Assembly: GCF_015351405.1 (NCBI RefSeq)
Contig: NZ_JADKMY010000002.1
Location: 62,001 to 126,000, forward strand
Direction of reading: 5' to 3'
Source of the DNA: Corynebacterium suicordis DSM 45110
Lineage (GTDB): Bacteria > Actinomycetota > Actinomycetes > Mycobacteriales > Mycobacteriaceae
DNA: 64,000 nt
The notes under the pieces are model-generated. The model ran no database searches. It saw only the letters and a program-made list of their open reading frames with translations, and had not been told where the DNA came from. The translations under genes and the position numbers were made by a program. Shown piece after piece: positions 1-9,507 of the stretch (position 1 is its first letter; every line of letters begins with the position of its first letter).

Positions 1-499
1 AAATCTCCAGAGCCCACGGAGAATCGGACGGCCCACCGTAGAGCTCCTGGTTGAACCAGTTGCCCAAACGTCCAATGGCCTGCGCCAGGATAATTGTCGG
101 CGCGGCGGCATCAGAGAACGGAGCCAGGGGCACCTTTTTCACCTTGAACAGCGCCCACACGGCCAGGGTGCCCAGCGCGATGGCACCCCAAATGCCCAAG
201 CCTCCATCGGTGATGCGCAGGACATCCATGGGGTTCTTACCCGGACCGAAGTAGCGGTGGTTATCGGTGATCACATGGTAGAGACGCCCACCGATGATGC
301 CCGCGGGAACCGCCACGATCAGCGCATCAGTGACCAATTCTGGGTCACCACCGCGCTTGGCATAGCGGGAACGGGACCAAAAGTAGGCCACGACCACGCC
401 AGTGAGGATGCACAGTGCATAGGCACGAATGGGAATCGGGCCCAAGTGCCACACCCCTTGCGAAGGGGACGGGATAGCGGCCAGAATCATGTCATTCAT
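1..499 (-). CDS. lgt: Prolipoprotein diacylglyceryl transferase Lgt (3' end outside window)
   Basis: Lgt transfers diacylglycerol from phosphatidylglycerol to the lipobox cysteine of prolipoproteins in the cytoplasmic membrane. The first 166 residues are visible. Hydrophobic segments lie around residues 22-42 and 56-72, the conserved GGRLYHV motif is at 70-76, and the family signature [10 protein letters not shown] is at 143-152. The start is the ATG overlapping the trpA stop as ATGA, so the gene is translationally coupled to trpA. The trpA-lgt order is the one found in mycobacteria. The protein runs off the left edge. Identification is firm. Its clients probably include the lipoproteins at 16668, 38799 and 39892 in this window, which LspA at 38082 would then process. 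Confidence 0.97.
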   Translation of the reverse strand, partial: MNDMILAAIPSPSQGVWHLGPIPIRAYALCILTGVVVAYFWSRSRYAKRGGDPELVTDALIVAVPAGIIGGRLYHVITDNHRYFGPGKNPMDVLRITDGGLGIWGAIALGTLAVWALFKVKKVPLAPFSDAAAPTIILAQAIGRLGNWFNQELYGGPSDSPWALEI

Positions 500-1278
500 T
501 TGCGCACGCCAGCTGCCAGTTCTTCGGCAAGTTCAGCGAGCCGGCCATCCTCGGCGGCCTGGATCAAGGCTGAGCCGATGATCACGCCATCGGCGTACTG
601 GACGATGGACGCGGCCTGCTCACCGTTGCGCACTCCCAGGCCCACGGCCACGGGCAGGTCAGAGACTTCGCGAACCCGCGCCACCAATTCCTTAGCACTG
701 GAAGCCACTTCTTCCTGCGCACCGGTGACACCCATGTGAGAGGCGGCGTAGATGAAGCCCCCACCAGCCGAAACCGTGGACTCAAGACGCTCCGCCGTGG
801 TGGATGGCGCGACCAGGTATACGGGATCAAGGTCATTGTTCTGGCACGCAGTTGCCCAGCGCTCGGCTTCTTCCGGAAGGAGATCGGGAATGATGCTGCC
901 CAATCCACCCGCTGCCGCGAGCTCCTCGGCAAACTTTTCCGGCCCATATTGCAGCACTGGATTCCAGTAGGTCATGACCACGGCGTTGCCACCAGCTTCG
1001 GTGATGGCCCGCACCACGGCGATGGTGTCCTTGACCCGGAAACCATTGCCCAGCGCGATATCCGCCGCCTTCTGAATGGTGGGGCCATCCATCATGGGGT
1101 CGGTGAAGGGAATACCCACCTCAATGAGGTCGGCGTGCTGCGCCAGGGTCTTCATCAGCGAAAATGACTCTTCCACTGTGGGATAACCGGCGGGCAGGTA
1201 TCCCACGAACGCTGCGCGGCCTTCTGCTCGGGCATCCGTGAAAATCTTGGCCAAGCGGGAGCTTTGTGAGCGCGCCAT
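496..1278 (-). CDS. trpA: Tryptophan synthase alpha subunit
   Basis: TrpA cleaves indole-3-glycerol phosphate to indole and glyceraldehyde 3-phosphate in the alpha2beta2 synthase. The 260-residue TIM barrel has normal length. Catalytic Glu and Asp are visible as E53 in LIEVGIPF and D64 in MMDGPTIQ. An open frame extends 12 codons further upstream, but the start at MARSQSS is preferred: it is an ATG with AAGGAGGAG about 8 nt upstream, and it overlaps the trpB stop as TAATG. It is the last trp gene, followed by lgt with a 4-nt overlap. Confidence 0.97.
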   Translation of the reverse strand: MARSQSSRLAKIFTDARAEGRAAFVGYLPAGYPTVEESFSLMKTLAQHADLIEVGIPFTDPMMDGPTIQKAADIALGNGFRVKDTIAVVRAITEAGGNAVVMTYWNPVLQYGPEKFAEELAAAGGLGSIIPDLLPEEAERWATACQNNDLDPVYLVAPSTTAERLESTVSAGGGFIYAASHMGVTGAQEEVASSAKELVARVREVSDLPVAVGLGVRNGEQAASIVQYADGVIIGSALIQAAEDGRLAELAEELAAGVRK

Positions 1279-2603
1279 TAGTTGTTCTCCTCCTTGAGCC
1301 GCATGCCGAACCACTGGGCAGCAGAATCCACGTCTTTATCGCCGCGGCCAGACAGGTTCACAATGATCTTGGTTCCAGGCTCGCGCTCCGCCACCTTGAT
1401 GGCCGCGGCCAGGCCATGCGCGGATTCGATCGCCGGGATGATTCCCTCTGTCTCGCACAGCAAACGGAATGCTTCCATGGCCTCCGTGTCTGTGATGGCC
1501 AGGTATTCTGCCCGCCCGGATTCGTTGAGGGCGGAGTGTTCTGGGCCGACGCCAGGGTAATCCAGACCAGCGGAAATCGAATGGGACTCGATGATCTGTC
1601 CATCTTCGTTCTGCATGAGGTCAGCGTACGAACCTTGGAAGACTCCCTTGCGCCCAATATTGATCGGCGCTGCGTGACGGCCGGTATCGACGCCATCACC
1701 TGCGGCCTCAGCACCCACGATCTTCACGCCTTCGTCCTGGATAAACGCGTGGAAGAGGCCGATCGCGTTGGATCCGCCACCCACGCACGCCACCACGGCA
1801 TCCGGCAGTCCACCGGTTTCCGCCTGGAACTGTTGGCGGGCTTCCACGCCGATGACTCGCTGCAAATCGCGCACCATCTGTGGGAATGGGTGTGGGCCAG
1901 CGGCGGTACCGAAGCAGTAGTAGGTGTCTTCCGCATGGGAAACCCAGTAACGCATTGCTTCGTTGATCGCGTCCTTGAGCGTGCGGGAGCCGATGGTGAC
2001 GACCTCCACGGTGGCTCCCAGCAAACGCATGCGAGCGATGTTGAGTGCCTGGCGCAGCGCGTCCACCTCACCCATGTAGATGCGGCAATCGATGCCCATC
2101 AGCGCACATGCGGTTGCGGTGGCCACACCGTGCTGGCCCGCACCGGTCTCGGCGATCACGTGGGTCTTGCCCATGCGCTTAGCCAGCAGCACCTGGCCCA
2201 GCACGTTGTTGATCTTGTGGGATCCAGTGTGGTTCAAATCCTCGCGCTTGAGCCACACCTCCGCGCCTACACACTCGGAGAACCTCGCCGCGGGGTACAG
2301 GGGTGAAGGGCGGCCGGAGTACGTGCGGTGCAGCTCATCGAGCTCGTTGAGGTACGCGGGATCAGCCTTTGCCTTGCCCCAGGCATCGGTGATCTCATCG
2401 ATCACGGCCATGAGGGCTTCCGGAATATAACGACCGCCGAAATCACCCCAGTGCCCACGAGAATCTGGCTCGTGGTGCGTGGCGGTGGCGAGGATTTCTC
2501 CAGCAGTCGGCAGGCGATTGCCCTTCGCATCTGCGTTCTTGGCGTGCTTCAAGTGCTCTTCGTTAATCACCCGAACCACTTTACCCCGTGCCAAGACAGG
2601 CAC
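1278..2603 (-). CDS. trpB: Tryptophan synthase beta subunit (PLP)
   Basis: TrpB condenses indole with serine using pyridoxal phosphate. The PLP lysine is K130 in [10 protein letters not shown], and the phosphate-binding loop GGGSNAIG lies near residue 275. The length of 441 from the first GTG is slightly long for the family (about 400-420). No clear Shine-Dalgarno sequence supports this GTG, and GTG codons at 2579 or 2570 are alternatives, so the N-terminus is uncertain by about 11 residues. It is 37 nt downstream of trpC and overlaps trpA by one base, consistent with coupled alpha/beta synthesis. Confidence 0.96.
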   Translation of the reverse strand: MPVLARGKVVRVINEEHLKHAKNADAKGNRLPTAGEILATATHHEPDSRGHWGDFGGRYIPEALMAVIDEITDAWGKAKADPAYLNELDELHRTYSGRPSPLYPAARFSECVGAEVWLKREDLNHTGSHKINNVLGQVLLAKRMGKTHVIAETGAGQHGVATATACALMGIDCRIYMGEVDALRQALNIARMRLLGATVEVVTIGSRTLKDAINEAMRYWVSHAEDTYYCFGTAAGPHPFPQMVRDLQRVIGVEARQQFQAETGGLPDAVVACVGGGSNAIGLFHAFIQDEGVKIVGAEAAGDGVDTGRHAAPINIGRKGVFQGSYADLMQNEDGQIIESHSISAGLDYPGVGPEHSALNESGRAEYLAITDTEAMEAFRLLCETEGIIPAIESAHGLAAAIKVAEREPGTKIIVNLSGRGDKDVDSAAQWFGMRLKEENN

Positions 2604-2640
2604 TGGAACAGGCCGAAAAGTGAAAATTCAGAGGGGAAAG

Positions 2641-3465
2641 TTACTGGCGCTTGGTGGGGCACGCGGGGTGCTGACCAGCAGCCACCAGCTCGCGACAACG
2701 CTGGCCAGGGTTACCGGCGGTGACCAGCCCCTCCCCGATCAGCACCGCATCCGCGCCAGCCCCGGCATACGCGAGGAGGTCATGCTTATTCCGCACTCCG
2801 GATTCCGCAACCTTCACCACGTTGTTGGGCAAGCCGGGAGCAATGCGGGAGAACGTCCCCGGATCCACATCCAGGGTCTTCAGGTTGCGCGCGTTCACAC
2901 CGATGATCTTCGCACCCGCGGCCACTGCCCGCTCAGCTTCTTCTTCCGTGTGCACCTCCACCAGAGCCGTCATGCCCAAGGACTCGGTGCGATCCAGCAG
3001 GCTTTCCAGTCGCTGCTGGTCCAGTGCCGCCACGATCAGCAGAATCACGTCCGCACCATGGGCACGGGACTCATGGATCTGATACGGATTCACCGTGAAG
3101 TCTTTGCGGAGAAGTGGGATATCGACGTGGCGTCGAACTGCATCAAAATCAGCCAAAGAACCCTTGAAGCGGCGCTGCTCGGTCAGGCAACTGATCACGG
3201 TGGCCCCGGCGGCCTCGTACGCACCGGCCAGCTCTGCGGGCTCGGGGATATCAGCCAGATCCCCCTTGGACGGGCTAGCGCGCTTGACCTCGGCGATCAC
3301 CGACACGCTTCCGCTGGACAGGGCCGAGAGGGCATCGCGAGCTGGGGGCGCGTCGTAAGACATCGCCTTGATCTCCTTGTAGGGTATCTTCGCTTCACGG
3401 ACGGCCTGATCTTCCAGAACACCGGCAATGATCTGGTCCAGAATGGTGGAAGTTGGTGAAGTCAT
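2641..3465 (-). CDS. trpC: Indole-3-glycerol phosphate synthase
   Basis: TrpC performs the decarboxylating ring closure of CdRP to indole-3-glycerol phosphate. The 274-residue TIM barrel shows the catalytic lysine region [13 protein letters not shown] (K61), a second lysine in [13 protein letters not shown], and GVNARNLKT. It stands alone rather than fused to trpF as in enteric bacteria, and there is no trpF elsewhere in this window. The phosphoribosylanthranilate isomerase step therefore probably falls to PriA at 7925. It lies between the trp-associated membrane protein (106-nt gap) and trpB. Confidence 0.96.
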   Translation of the reverse strand: MTSPTSTILDQIIAGVLEDQAVREAKIPYKEIKAMSYDAPPARDALSALSSGSVSVIAEVKRASPSKGDLADIPEPAELAGAYEAAGATVISCLTEQRRFKGSLADFDAVRRHVDIPLLRKDFTVNPYQIHESRAHGADVILLIVAALDQQRLESLLDRTESLGMTALVEVHTEEEAERAVAAGAKIIGVNARNLKTLDVDPGTFSRIAPGLPNNVVKVAESGVRNKHDLLAYAGAGADAVLIGEGLVTAGNPGQRCRELVAAGQHPACPTKRQ

Positions 3466-3571
3466 GTGCGGTGTCTACCTCTCAGTAGGTCTCCGGCGGG
3501 AAATGATCGATGGTGCAACGGGCCACGTAGCTGATGCACCAAGCTTTATCCGATGCGTCCAGCCTAATGGG

Positions 3572-4246
3572 CTATTTCTTAGGGTTAAAATCGCGGTCAT
3601 CGTCGGTCGGATCCACCCCGGCATCCAGGGCGTCCCAGAGCACGCGGCCGGAATCCGGATTAGCTTCCAAATCCTCCTGCACGGTTTCCCGGCGCACTTC
3701 GGGGGTTTGGTAGCGCGAGTTTCCTTCGGGCTTCTCCCCCGGCTGCATCGCGAGGATCACGCCGCCAATCACACCCAGAGCCGCAGCCACGATTGCAAGA
3801 GCTACCGGCCAGGTGTGCACGTGAGCCTGAGCCACCTGTGCCCAATCAGAGATGGTTTCCGGGGAATTCTTGCGCTGGGTAGCCATGCCCGTGACCAACA
3901 GATCGCGCACGCGCGTGAGGTCAACCTCGCTGGTCAGTAGCCCTACCGAGCGGAAGCTCGAGGTGGCAGCAAGCAGTGCGATGAGAACCCCCAGGAAGCG
4001 GCGCACCATCGGCTGCACCGCCATGCTGAGGATCAGGCAGGCCAGCATCGCCAGCGCCAACGGCGTGACCGCGGGATCCCATACAGAGCCCACCAAGTTG
4101 CGGCTGAACTCTCCGGTCTTGTCATCGTAGATATCGGCGGTCACGTAGACCATGCGCCCCGCAAACCACAGGCCGGCCGCGGAGAGCACCACGAACAGCA
4201 GTGCCAGGCGGCGGTTGCGCTGGCCCACCGGTGAAGTCTTCGCCAT
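3572..4246 (-). CDS. Trp-operon-associated membrane protein (TIGR02234-like)
   Basis: This 224-residue protein has four predicted membrane helices, at about 13-30, 58-77, 84-98 and 147-168. A soluble acidic C-terminus contains LWDALDAGVDPTDDD, the conserved tail of the actinobacterial 'trp region conserved hypothetical membrane protein' family. It lies between trpE and trpC as its mycobacterial relatives do. Its ATG overlaps the trpE stop as TAATG. The biochemical role is unknown. Synteny suggests something linked to tryptophan or anthranilate metabolism, but nothing in the sequence identifies a ligand. Confidence 0.85.
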   Translation of the reverse strand: MAKTSPVGQRNRRLALLFVVLSAAGLWFAGRMVYVTADIYDDKTGEFSRNLVGSVWDPAVTPLALAMLACLILSMAVQPMVRRFLGVLIALLAATSSFRSVGLLTSEVDLTRVRDLLVTGMATQRKNSPETISDWAQVAQAHVHTWPVALAIVAAALGVIGGVILAMQPGEKPEGNSRYQTPEVRRETVQEDLEANPDSGRVLWDALDAGVDPTDDDRDFNPKK

Positions 4247-5784
4247 TAGTTCTCCTCCCCCAAAGTTCGCATGGTTTCCGCAGCCGCGACAGCGCGAAGT
4301 ACCGCTGCTGCCTTGTTGCGGGTTTCTTCATCCTCGGCGTGCGGATCAGAATCGGCCACGATTCCGCCTCCGGCCTGCACGAATACCGTTCCGTTTTGGT
4401 AGATACCCGTGCGGATGGCGATGGCCTGGTCCGTGTTTCCACGGAAATCGAAATAACCGACCGTGCCGCCGTACACCCCGCGGCGGGTATCTTCCATCTC
4501 ATCGATGATCCCCAGCGCACTCGGCTTGGGCGCGCCGGACAGCGTGCCCGCTGGGAAGGTCGCGGCGAAGGCATCCACCGCATCCTTGCCCTCTGCCAGG
4601 CGCCCGCTGACACCGGAAACCAAGTGCATGATGGCGCTGTAGCGCTCCACGTGGCGGAAATTGTGAACCTCCACGCTGCCAGGCTCGCTCACCCTGCCGA
4701 GGTCATTGCGTCCCAAATCCACCAGCATGAGATGCTCAGAGTTTTCCTTTTCGTCGTAGGTCAGCTCCTTCTCAAACTGCTGATCCTCCTCCAAGGTCTT
4801 GCCACGCGGACGCGATCCGGCGATGGGGTACGTGGTTACCTCCCCATCCTTGACCTGCACCAATGACTCGGGCGAAGAGCCGATGATCTGGAATGCGGTC
4901 TCGGAGAAATCTTCGTTCGGCACGTTCAGCAGGAACATGTACGGGCTCGGGTTAGAGACCCGCAGCATGCGGTAGATGTCCAGCGGATCGGCCTGGGTAT
5001 CCATCTCGAAGCGCTGCGAGAGCACCACCTGGAAAGCATCGCCTGCCCGGATGTGCTCCTTGACCTTTTCGATCCGCTCCACGTGGTCGCCCTTTTCTCT
5101 TTGTCGCCGCACCGTGGGTTCGGGCGTGCTGAATGTTTCGACGCCACCCTTGCCACTTTGACCGAGTCTCGCGACCATGTCATCAATCTTCAGCAGGGCT
5201 TCGTCGTATGCCTCATCCACACGGGAATCGGAGTTATCCCAGTTCACCACGTTCACGATGAGCCAGATGGCACCTTCGTGGTGATCCACAGCAGCCATGC
5301 CATCCACCAAGAGCTGAACCATGTCCGGAACATCAAGATCGTCTTCGCAGGTATCCGGCAGATCCTCGATATAGCGGATCATGTCGAATCCCATGTAGCC
5401 CACCAATCCGCTGGTCAGAGGGGGCATCCCCTCCACTGCGGTGGTGTGCAGCAACTTGAGAGTCGCGCGAATCGCTTCCAGCGGGTTCAGGCCTTCGGGC
5501 ATATCTGCTGGAGGTTCACCGATCCACGTGGCGGTGGATCCCTTGGCGGTCAGAGCGCAGCGCGCTCCGGTACCGATGTAGGACCAGCGGTCCCAGGATT
5601 GACCGTGAGCCGCGGATTCCAGCAGGAAGGTGCCGGGTCGGCCATCAGCGAGCTTCCGATACGCACTGAGTGCGGTTTCTTCATCAGCCAGAACCTTGCG
5701 GACAACTGGCACCACGCGGTGGCTGGCGGCCAGTGCGCGGAAGTTCTCGCGGGACGTGGTGAATGCTTTAGCCATGTTGTCCAT
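4246..5784 (-). CDS. trpE: Anthranilate synthase component I
   Basis: TrpE converts chorismate to anthranilate using ammonia from the TrpG glutaminase, which is not encoded here. The 512-residue length is normal. The N-terminal LLES segment (about 54-57) corresponds to the tryptophan feedback-binding serine motif, and PAGTLSGAPK and GGGIVADSDP are chorismate-binding motifs. The start is ATG at 5784 or the ATG three codons later. It begins only 21 nt after hisI, so trp expression depends on his-operon transcription. No leader peptide or attenuator fits in that gap, leaving feedback inhibition as the visible control. Confidence 0.96.
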   Translation of the reverse strand: MDNMAKAFTTSRENFRALAASHRVVPVVRKVLADEETALSAYRKLADGRPGTFLLESAAHGQSWDRWSYIGTGARCALTAKGSTATWIGEPPADMPEGLNPLEAIRATLKLLHTTAVEGMPPLTSGLVGYMGFDMIRYIEDLPDTCEDDLDVPDMVQLLVDGMAAVDHHEGAIWLIVNVVNWDNSDSRVDEAYDEALLKIDDMVARLGQSGKGGVETFSTPEPTVRRQREKGDHVERIEKVKEHIRAGDAFQVVLSQRFEMDTQADPLDIYRMLRVSNPSPYMFLLNVPNEDFSETAFQIIGSSPESLVQVKDGEVTTYPIAGSRPRGKTLEEDQQFEKELTYDEKENSEHLMLVDLGRNDLGRVSEPGSVEVHNFRHVERYSAIMHLVSGVSGRLAEGKDAVDAFAATFPAGTLSGAPKPSALGIIDEMEDTRRGVYGGTVGYFDFRGNTDQAIAIRTGIYQNGTVFVQAGGGIVADSDPHAEDEETRNKAAAVLRAVAAAETMRTLGEEN

Positions 5785-5805
5785 TGTGCACCACCGGCGG
5801 AATCG

Positions 5806-6165
5806 CTAGAGAATCCGGTCTGCGTCAAAACAGGTGCGCGCGCCAGTGTGGCAGGCAGCGCCGTGCTGGATCACGTGCAGGAGGATGGTGTCCGCATCGC
5901 AATCCAGGCGGACGGACGTGACTTCCTGGGTATGGCCGGAGGTTTCTCCCTTGACCCAGTATTCGCCGCGAGAGCGTGACCAGTACGTTCCCTTGCGGGT
6001 GGCCAGCGTGTGGGCGAGAGCGTGATCATCCATCCACGCCATCATGAGCACGTCATTGGTCTCCGCATCTTGCACGATTGCCGGGACCAGTCCGTCTGCG
6101 TTGCGCTTCAAGCGGGACGCGATATCGGGATCCAGCTCAAAGGTACTGGGATCGGTGACACTCAT
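5806..6165 (-). CDS. hisI: Phosphoribosyl-AMP cyclohydrolase
   Basis: HisI opens the adenine ring of phosphoribosyl-AMP in the third step of histidine synthesis. The 119-residue protein is the monofunctional form; the hisE pyrophosphohydrolase is not fused and is not in this window. Metal-binding motifs DCDADT (about 87-92) and [12 protein letters not shown] (about 102-113) are intact. Its ATG follows the hisF stop directly (TAAATG). It is the last his gene, and trpE follows after 21 nt. Confidence 0.96.
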   Translation of the reverse strand: MSVTDPSTFELDPDIASRLKRNADGLVPAIVQDAETNDVLMMAWMDDHALAHTLATRKGTYWSRSRGEYWVKGETSGHTQEVTSVRLDCDADTILLHVIQHGAACHTGARTCFDADRIL

Positions 6166-6954
6166 TTAACGAACCTCAATACCTTCGCGAGCCATCTCTT
6201 GCTTGACCTCGGGGATGGATACCTCTCCGAAGTGGAAAATAGAGGCGGCCAAGACTGCGTCGGCCCCAGCTTGAACAGCAGGTGGGAAATCCGCGGCCTT
6301 GCCTGCCCCGCCGGAGGCAATGACGGGAATGCTCACTGCTGCGCGCACGGCCTGCAGCATTTCCAGGTCAAAACCGGATTTGGTTCCGTCAGCATCCATG
6401 GAGTTGAGCAGAATTTCTCCGACGCCCAGCTCTTCACCGCGGCGAGCCCATTCGATGGCATCGATGCCCGTGCCCTTGGAGCCGCCGTGCGTGGTGACCT
6501 CGAACCCGCTGGGGGTTGTGGTCTGTTCGGATGCGGACTCTGACTCTGCCACGCGACGCGCATCAACGGAGAGCACGATGCACTGCGCGCCGAAGCGCTG
6601 CGAGAGTTCGCGCAGCAGCTCCGGGCGGGCAATAGCTGAAGAATTCACGGATACTTTGTCCGCACCCGCGCGCAACAGTGCGTCCACATCCTCGGCGCTG
6701 CGCACACCGCCGCCCACGGTTAGGGGAATAAACACCTGGTCAGCGGTGCGCTTCACCACATCAACGATGGTGCCGCGGCCTTCCTTGGAGGCGGAGACAT
6801 CGAGGAAGGTGAGCTCATCTGCGCCTTCGGCGTCGTAGCGAGCGGCCAATTCCACGGGGTCTCCGGCATCGCGCAAACCTTTGAAGTTGACTCCCTTGAC
6901 TACCCTTCCGTCTTTCACGTCAAGGCAGGTAATCACGCGTACGGTCACGCTCAT
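6166..6954 (-). CDS. hisF: Imidazole glycerol phosphate synthase cyclase subunit
   Basis: HisF is the TIM-barrel cyclase that joins ammonia from HisH with PRFAR to give imidazole glycerol phosphate and AICAR. The chosen start [13 protein letters not shown] gives 262 residues and an ATGA overlap with impA; the frame is open further upstream, but that would run into impA. Catalytic aspartates are D12 in CLDVKDG and the one in [12 protein letters not shown] near residue 143. The glutaminase partner HisH is encoded upstream in the same operon. Confidence 0.96.
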   Translation of the reverse strand: MSVTVRVITCLDVKDGRVVKGVNFKGLRDAGDPVELAARYDAEGADELTFLDVSASKEGRGTIVDVVKRTADQVFIPLTVGGGVRSAEDVDALLRAGADKVSVNSSAIARPELLRELSQRFGAQCIVLSVDARRVAESESASEQTTTPSGFEVTTHGGSKGTGIDAIEWARRGEELGVGEILLNSMDADGTKSGFDLEMLQAVRAAVSIPVIASGGAGKAADFPPAVQAGADAVLAASIFHFGEVSIPEVKQEMAREGIEVR

Positions 6955-7928
6955 CGCATGCCGCCCCGGTCCCGAATGTCCTGGGCGGTGCGTGCCGCGG
7001 TGCCGATATCCACGGATTGGATGTGCTCCAGCAAGGTTGCGTGCACCTCTGGCTCGCCGGCCACCAGACCGGATACGCCGGGGCGCCACGGGTTGCCGGC
7101 GAAGTCGGTGGCTATGCCACCGTTTTCCTGCACGGCCAAGATGCCCGCGCAGTTATCCCACAGGTTCGGGCTGAAGGTCACGGTACCGCCAAAGACTCCC
7201 GCAGCGGTGAACGCGAGGTCGATGCCCACCGAGCCGGTCACGCGCATGCGTGGGTAGGACTTGCCGATCTCGTTGAGCATGTCCTGGCGGTAGCTGATGG
7301 GCAGGTTGCCGCGGCGCTGCGAAAGAATGGAGCCAAAGCTGATCTGGGTCACACCTGGATCTGAAGGTGGCAGCGGCCGCGCGGGCATCCCGTCCACCAG
7401 CAATCCGTGGCCCTTCCGCGCAGAGATGCGGCGCCCCAGCAGTGGCATTTCCGTCACGGACACCTGGGTTTCCCCGCGGTGCACGAGCGACAGCAGGATG
7501 CAGGCAAAGGGATTTCCCACTGCATAGTTGGCGGTTCCATCGATGGGATCCACCACCCAGTACGTCTCGGGCTCATCGCCACCAAATTCGGAGTACTCGG
7601 CGGCAGAGGCAGCGCGGGGGCCGTCGAGACCATCGGCCATATCGTCCGTGGGATAGCGGACCTGCGGGGCCTCCCCGGGGATTTCCCCAGGCAGGACCGT
7701 GCCATACTCTTCTCCGTGCACGGGTAGTCCCGTGTATTGGGATAGCAGCGTGCGCAGCTGTCGCTCTACGGAAAGATCCGCTTCCGTGGCGAAATCACCC
7801 GGGGACTTGATGATCTCCGGCTCTGCGCCTACGGCAGCAGAGAAGGTGGCTTCGGCTTCATCCACTGCGGCTTCGGCGATGGCCAGCAGCGCGCGGGTAT
7901 CCAGTTCTTCATCAAAGTTGGAACTCAT
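6951..7928 (-). CDS. impA: Inositol monophosphatase-family phosphatase (ImpA), possible histidinol-phosphatase
   Basis: This 325-residue member of the Mg-dependent FIG superfamily carries [10 protein letters not shown], an acidic EE motif near residue 83, [12 protein letters not shown] near 163-174 and NLWDNCAG near 258-265. Together these are the standard metal and phosphate ligands. It sits between priA and hisF with 4-nt overlaps on both sides. Substrate cannot be read from the sequence. The choice is myo-inositol-1-phosphate or histidinol phosphate. The operon position, and the absence of any hisB-type phosphatase domain here, make a histidinol-phosphatase role plausible but unproven. Confidence 0.85.
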   Translation of the reverse strand: MSSNFDEELDTRALLAIAEAAVDEAEATFSAAVGAEPEIIKSPGDFATEADLSVERQLRTLLSQYTGLPVHGEEYGTVLPGEIPGEAPQVRYPTDDMADGLDGPRAASAAEYSEFGGDEPETYWVVDPIDGTANYAVGNPFACILLSLVHRGETQVSVTEMPLLGRRISARKGHGLLVDGMPARPLPPSDPGVTQISFGSILSQRRGNLPISYRQDMLNEIGKSYPRMRVTGSVGIDLAFTAAGVFGGTVTFSPNLWDNCAGILAVQENGGIATDFAGNPWRPGVSGLVAGEPEVHATLLEHIQSVDIGTAARTAQDIRDRGGMR

Positions 7929-8674
7929 GGTCGCGCTGCCTCCAATGCTTCTTCCAGGGTGAACTTGCCTGCGTACAGTGCCTTGCCGACGATCGCGGAA
8001 TCCACGCCTTCGTGCACCACCCGAGCCAGCGCGCGGATATCGTCCAGAGAGGAGATGCCTCCGGAGGCCACGACGGGCGCGGAGGTCGCGGCGGCTACCT
8101 CGCGCAGCAGCTCAATGTTTGGGCCGTTGAGCATGCCATCGCGGCTCACGTCGGTGACAACCAGACGGGATACGCCCTGAGAATCCAGGCGCTCCAGAAC
8201 TTCCCACAGCTCACCGCCATCGGAGGTCCAACCGCGTCCGCGCAACCGCCACTCATCATCAACTTGGCGGGTATCCAGACCGATGGCCACCTGATCTCCG
8301 TAGCGCTGAATCACGGATTCGCACCATTCTGGATCTTCCAGCGCAGCGGTACCGATGTTCACGCGGCGACAGCCGGTGGACAGTGCTCGCTCGAGTGACT
8401 CATCATCGCGAATGCCGCCCGAGAGCTCCACGTCTACGTCCAGCTTGCCCACCACATCGCGGAGGATCTCAAAGTTGCTGCCGCGTCCGAACGCCGCGTC
8501 CAGATCCACCAGGTGAACCCATTCCGCGCCAGCATTTTGCCAGGCCAGAGCTGCATCAATGGGCGCGCCGTAGTTGGTCTCCGTGCCCGCTTCTCCCTGT
8601 ACTAGGCGAACCGCCTGCCCGTCAGCCACGTCTACGGCGGGCAGCAGTACCAACGGTTGCGCGGAAGAAGTCAT
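7925..8674 (-). CDS. priA: PriA: bifunctional HisA/TrpF isomerase
   Basis: This 249-residue TIM barrel isomerises ProFAR (histidine pathway) and probably also PRA (tryptophan pathway). Catalytic aspartates are in [10 protein letters not shown] (about 15) and VVTDVSRDG (about 177). The segment [11 protein letters not shown] (about 143-153) retains the Arg and Trp that serve PRA isomerisation in Mycobacterium tuberculosis PriA. The start MTSSAQP is preferred because GAGGA lies about 10 nt upstream; two further in-frame ATGs lie upstream. No trpF occurs next to trpC, as expected for a dual-function enzyme. Bifunctionality is inferred. Confidence 0.9.
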   Translation of the reverse strand: MTSSAQPLVLLPAVDVADGQAVRLVQGEAGTETNYGAPIDAALAWQNAGAEWVHLVDLDAAFGRGSNFEILRDVVGKLDVDVELSGGIRDDESLERALSTGCRRVNIGTAALEDPEWCESVIQRYGDQVAIGLDTRQVDDEWRLRGRGWTSDGGELWEVLERLDSQGVSRLVVTDVSRDGMLNGPNIELLREVAAATSAPVVASGGISSLDDIRALARVVHEGVDSAIVGKALYAGKFTLEEALEAARP

Positions 8675-8727
8675 AGTTAAGGATTCCTCAAATGTCATTC
8701 GGGTTCTCAAAGGGCAATTATGTATCA

Positions 8728-8740
8728 GATCACATTGATC
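8728..8740. promoter_or_regulatory. 13-bp palindrome in the hisH-priA gap, possible operator
   Basis: GATCACATTGATC is a perfect inverted repeat with 5-bp arms around a 3-bp centre. It lies in the 138-bp gap between hisH and priA, the largest gap inside the his-trp run. On the minus strand it is followed by TGATACATAAT, which resembles an extended -10. A secondary promoter for priA-onward genes would fit, but no regulator is recognised. Confidence 0.25.
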
Positions 8741-8812
8741 CTAACGCAGAGCGCAGACAGAACTGAACGCAGTACGCGGCACTCGAATATCCCATGCACA
8801 TTTGCGGGGGAT

Positions 8813-9496
8813 TTAACGCAAAGTTTCTACCCAATTACGCAGCAGACGTGCTCCGGCGTCTCCGGATTTCTCCGGGTGGAACTGCGTGGCCCACAGTGGT
8901 CCATTTTCTACCGCGGCCACAAACCTGGTCCGGCCATGCTCTGCCCAGTGCACCAGGGGCGCTTCCGTGCGTCCGTCCGTGACGAGTTCCCAATCCTGCA
9001 CGCCATAGGAGTGCACGAAGTAGAAGCGTTCGCTCTCGGGCAACCCCGCGAACAGGGCAGATCCCTCCGCTACTTCCACGGTGTTCCATCCCATGTGTGG
9101 CAGCACATCCGCGTCGAGGCGCTGCACCACTCCGGGCCATTCCCCCATGCCCTCGGCAGGCAGCGCACCTTCACCGTCGGAGAATTCCACGCCCTGATCA
9201 AAGAGGATCTGCATGCCCACGCAGATGCCGAGCACCGGCCGGCCCCCTGCCAACCTCTCCCCGATCATCCGGTCGCCCTGCACCGCGCGCAGGCCTTCCA
9301 TGCAGGCTGCGTACGCTCCCACTCCCGGCACCAACAGGCCATCTGCAGCCAGCACAGTTTCCGGATCCGCAGTCACGGTCACGTCCGCCCCCGCGCGTTC
9401 CAGGGCGCGCTGTGCGGAGCGGATATTTCCGCTGCCATAATCCAGCAGCGCCACCGTGGGGCGCTGGGTTCCTGCCGCCTGTTCAGAGTCAGTCAT
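8813..9496 (-). CDS. hisH: Imidazole glycerol phosphate synthase glutaminase subunit
   Basis: HisH hydrolyses glutamine and channels ammonia to HisF. The 227-residue class I amidotransferase has the nucleophile C92 in [10 protein letters not shown] and the His/Glu pair in [12 protein letters not shown] near residues 206-217. Oxyanion-region glycines are in [11 protein letters not shown]. It starts 11 nt after the MFS gene without an obvious Shine-Dalgarno sequence, so it probably depends on coupled translation. Confidence 0.96.
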   Translation of the reverse strand: MTDSEQAAGTQRPTVALLDYGSGNIRSAQRALERAGADVTVTADPETVLAADGLLVPGVGAYAACMEGLRAVQGDRMIGERLAGGRPVLGICVGMQILFDQGVEFSDGEGALPAEGMGEWPGVVQRLDADVLPHMGWNTVEVAEGSALFAGLPESERFYFVHSYGVQDWELVTDGRTEAPLVHWAEHGRTRFVAAVENGPLWATQFHPEKSGDAGARLLRNWVETLR

Positions 9497-9507
9497 AAGT
9501 GTTGATC

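Noticed and set aside
4122..4613. Overlapping minus-strand ORF across the trpE/membrane-protein junction
   Set aside because: It is a frame-shifted shadow of trpE and its neighbour, both of which have strong family motifs.
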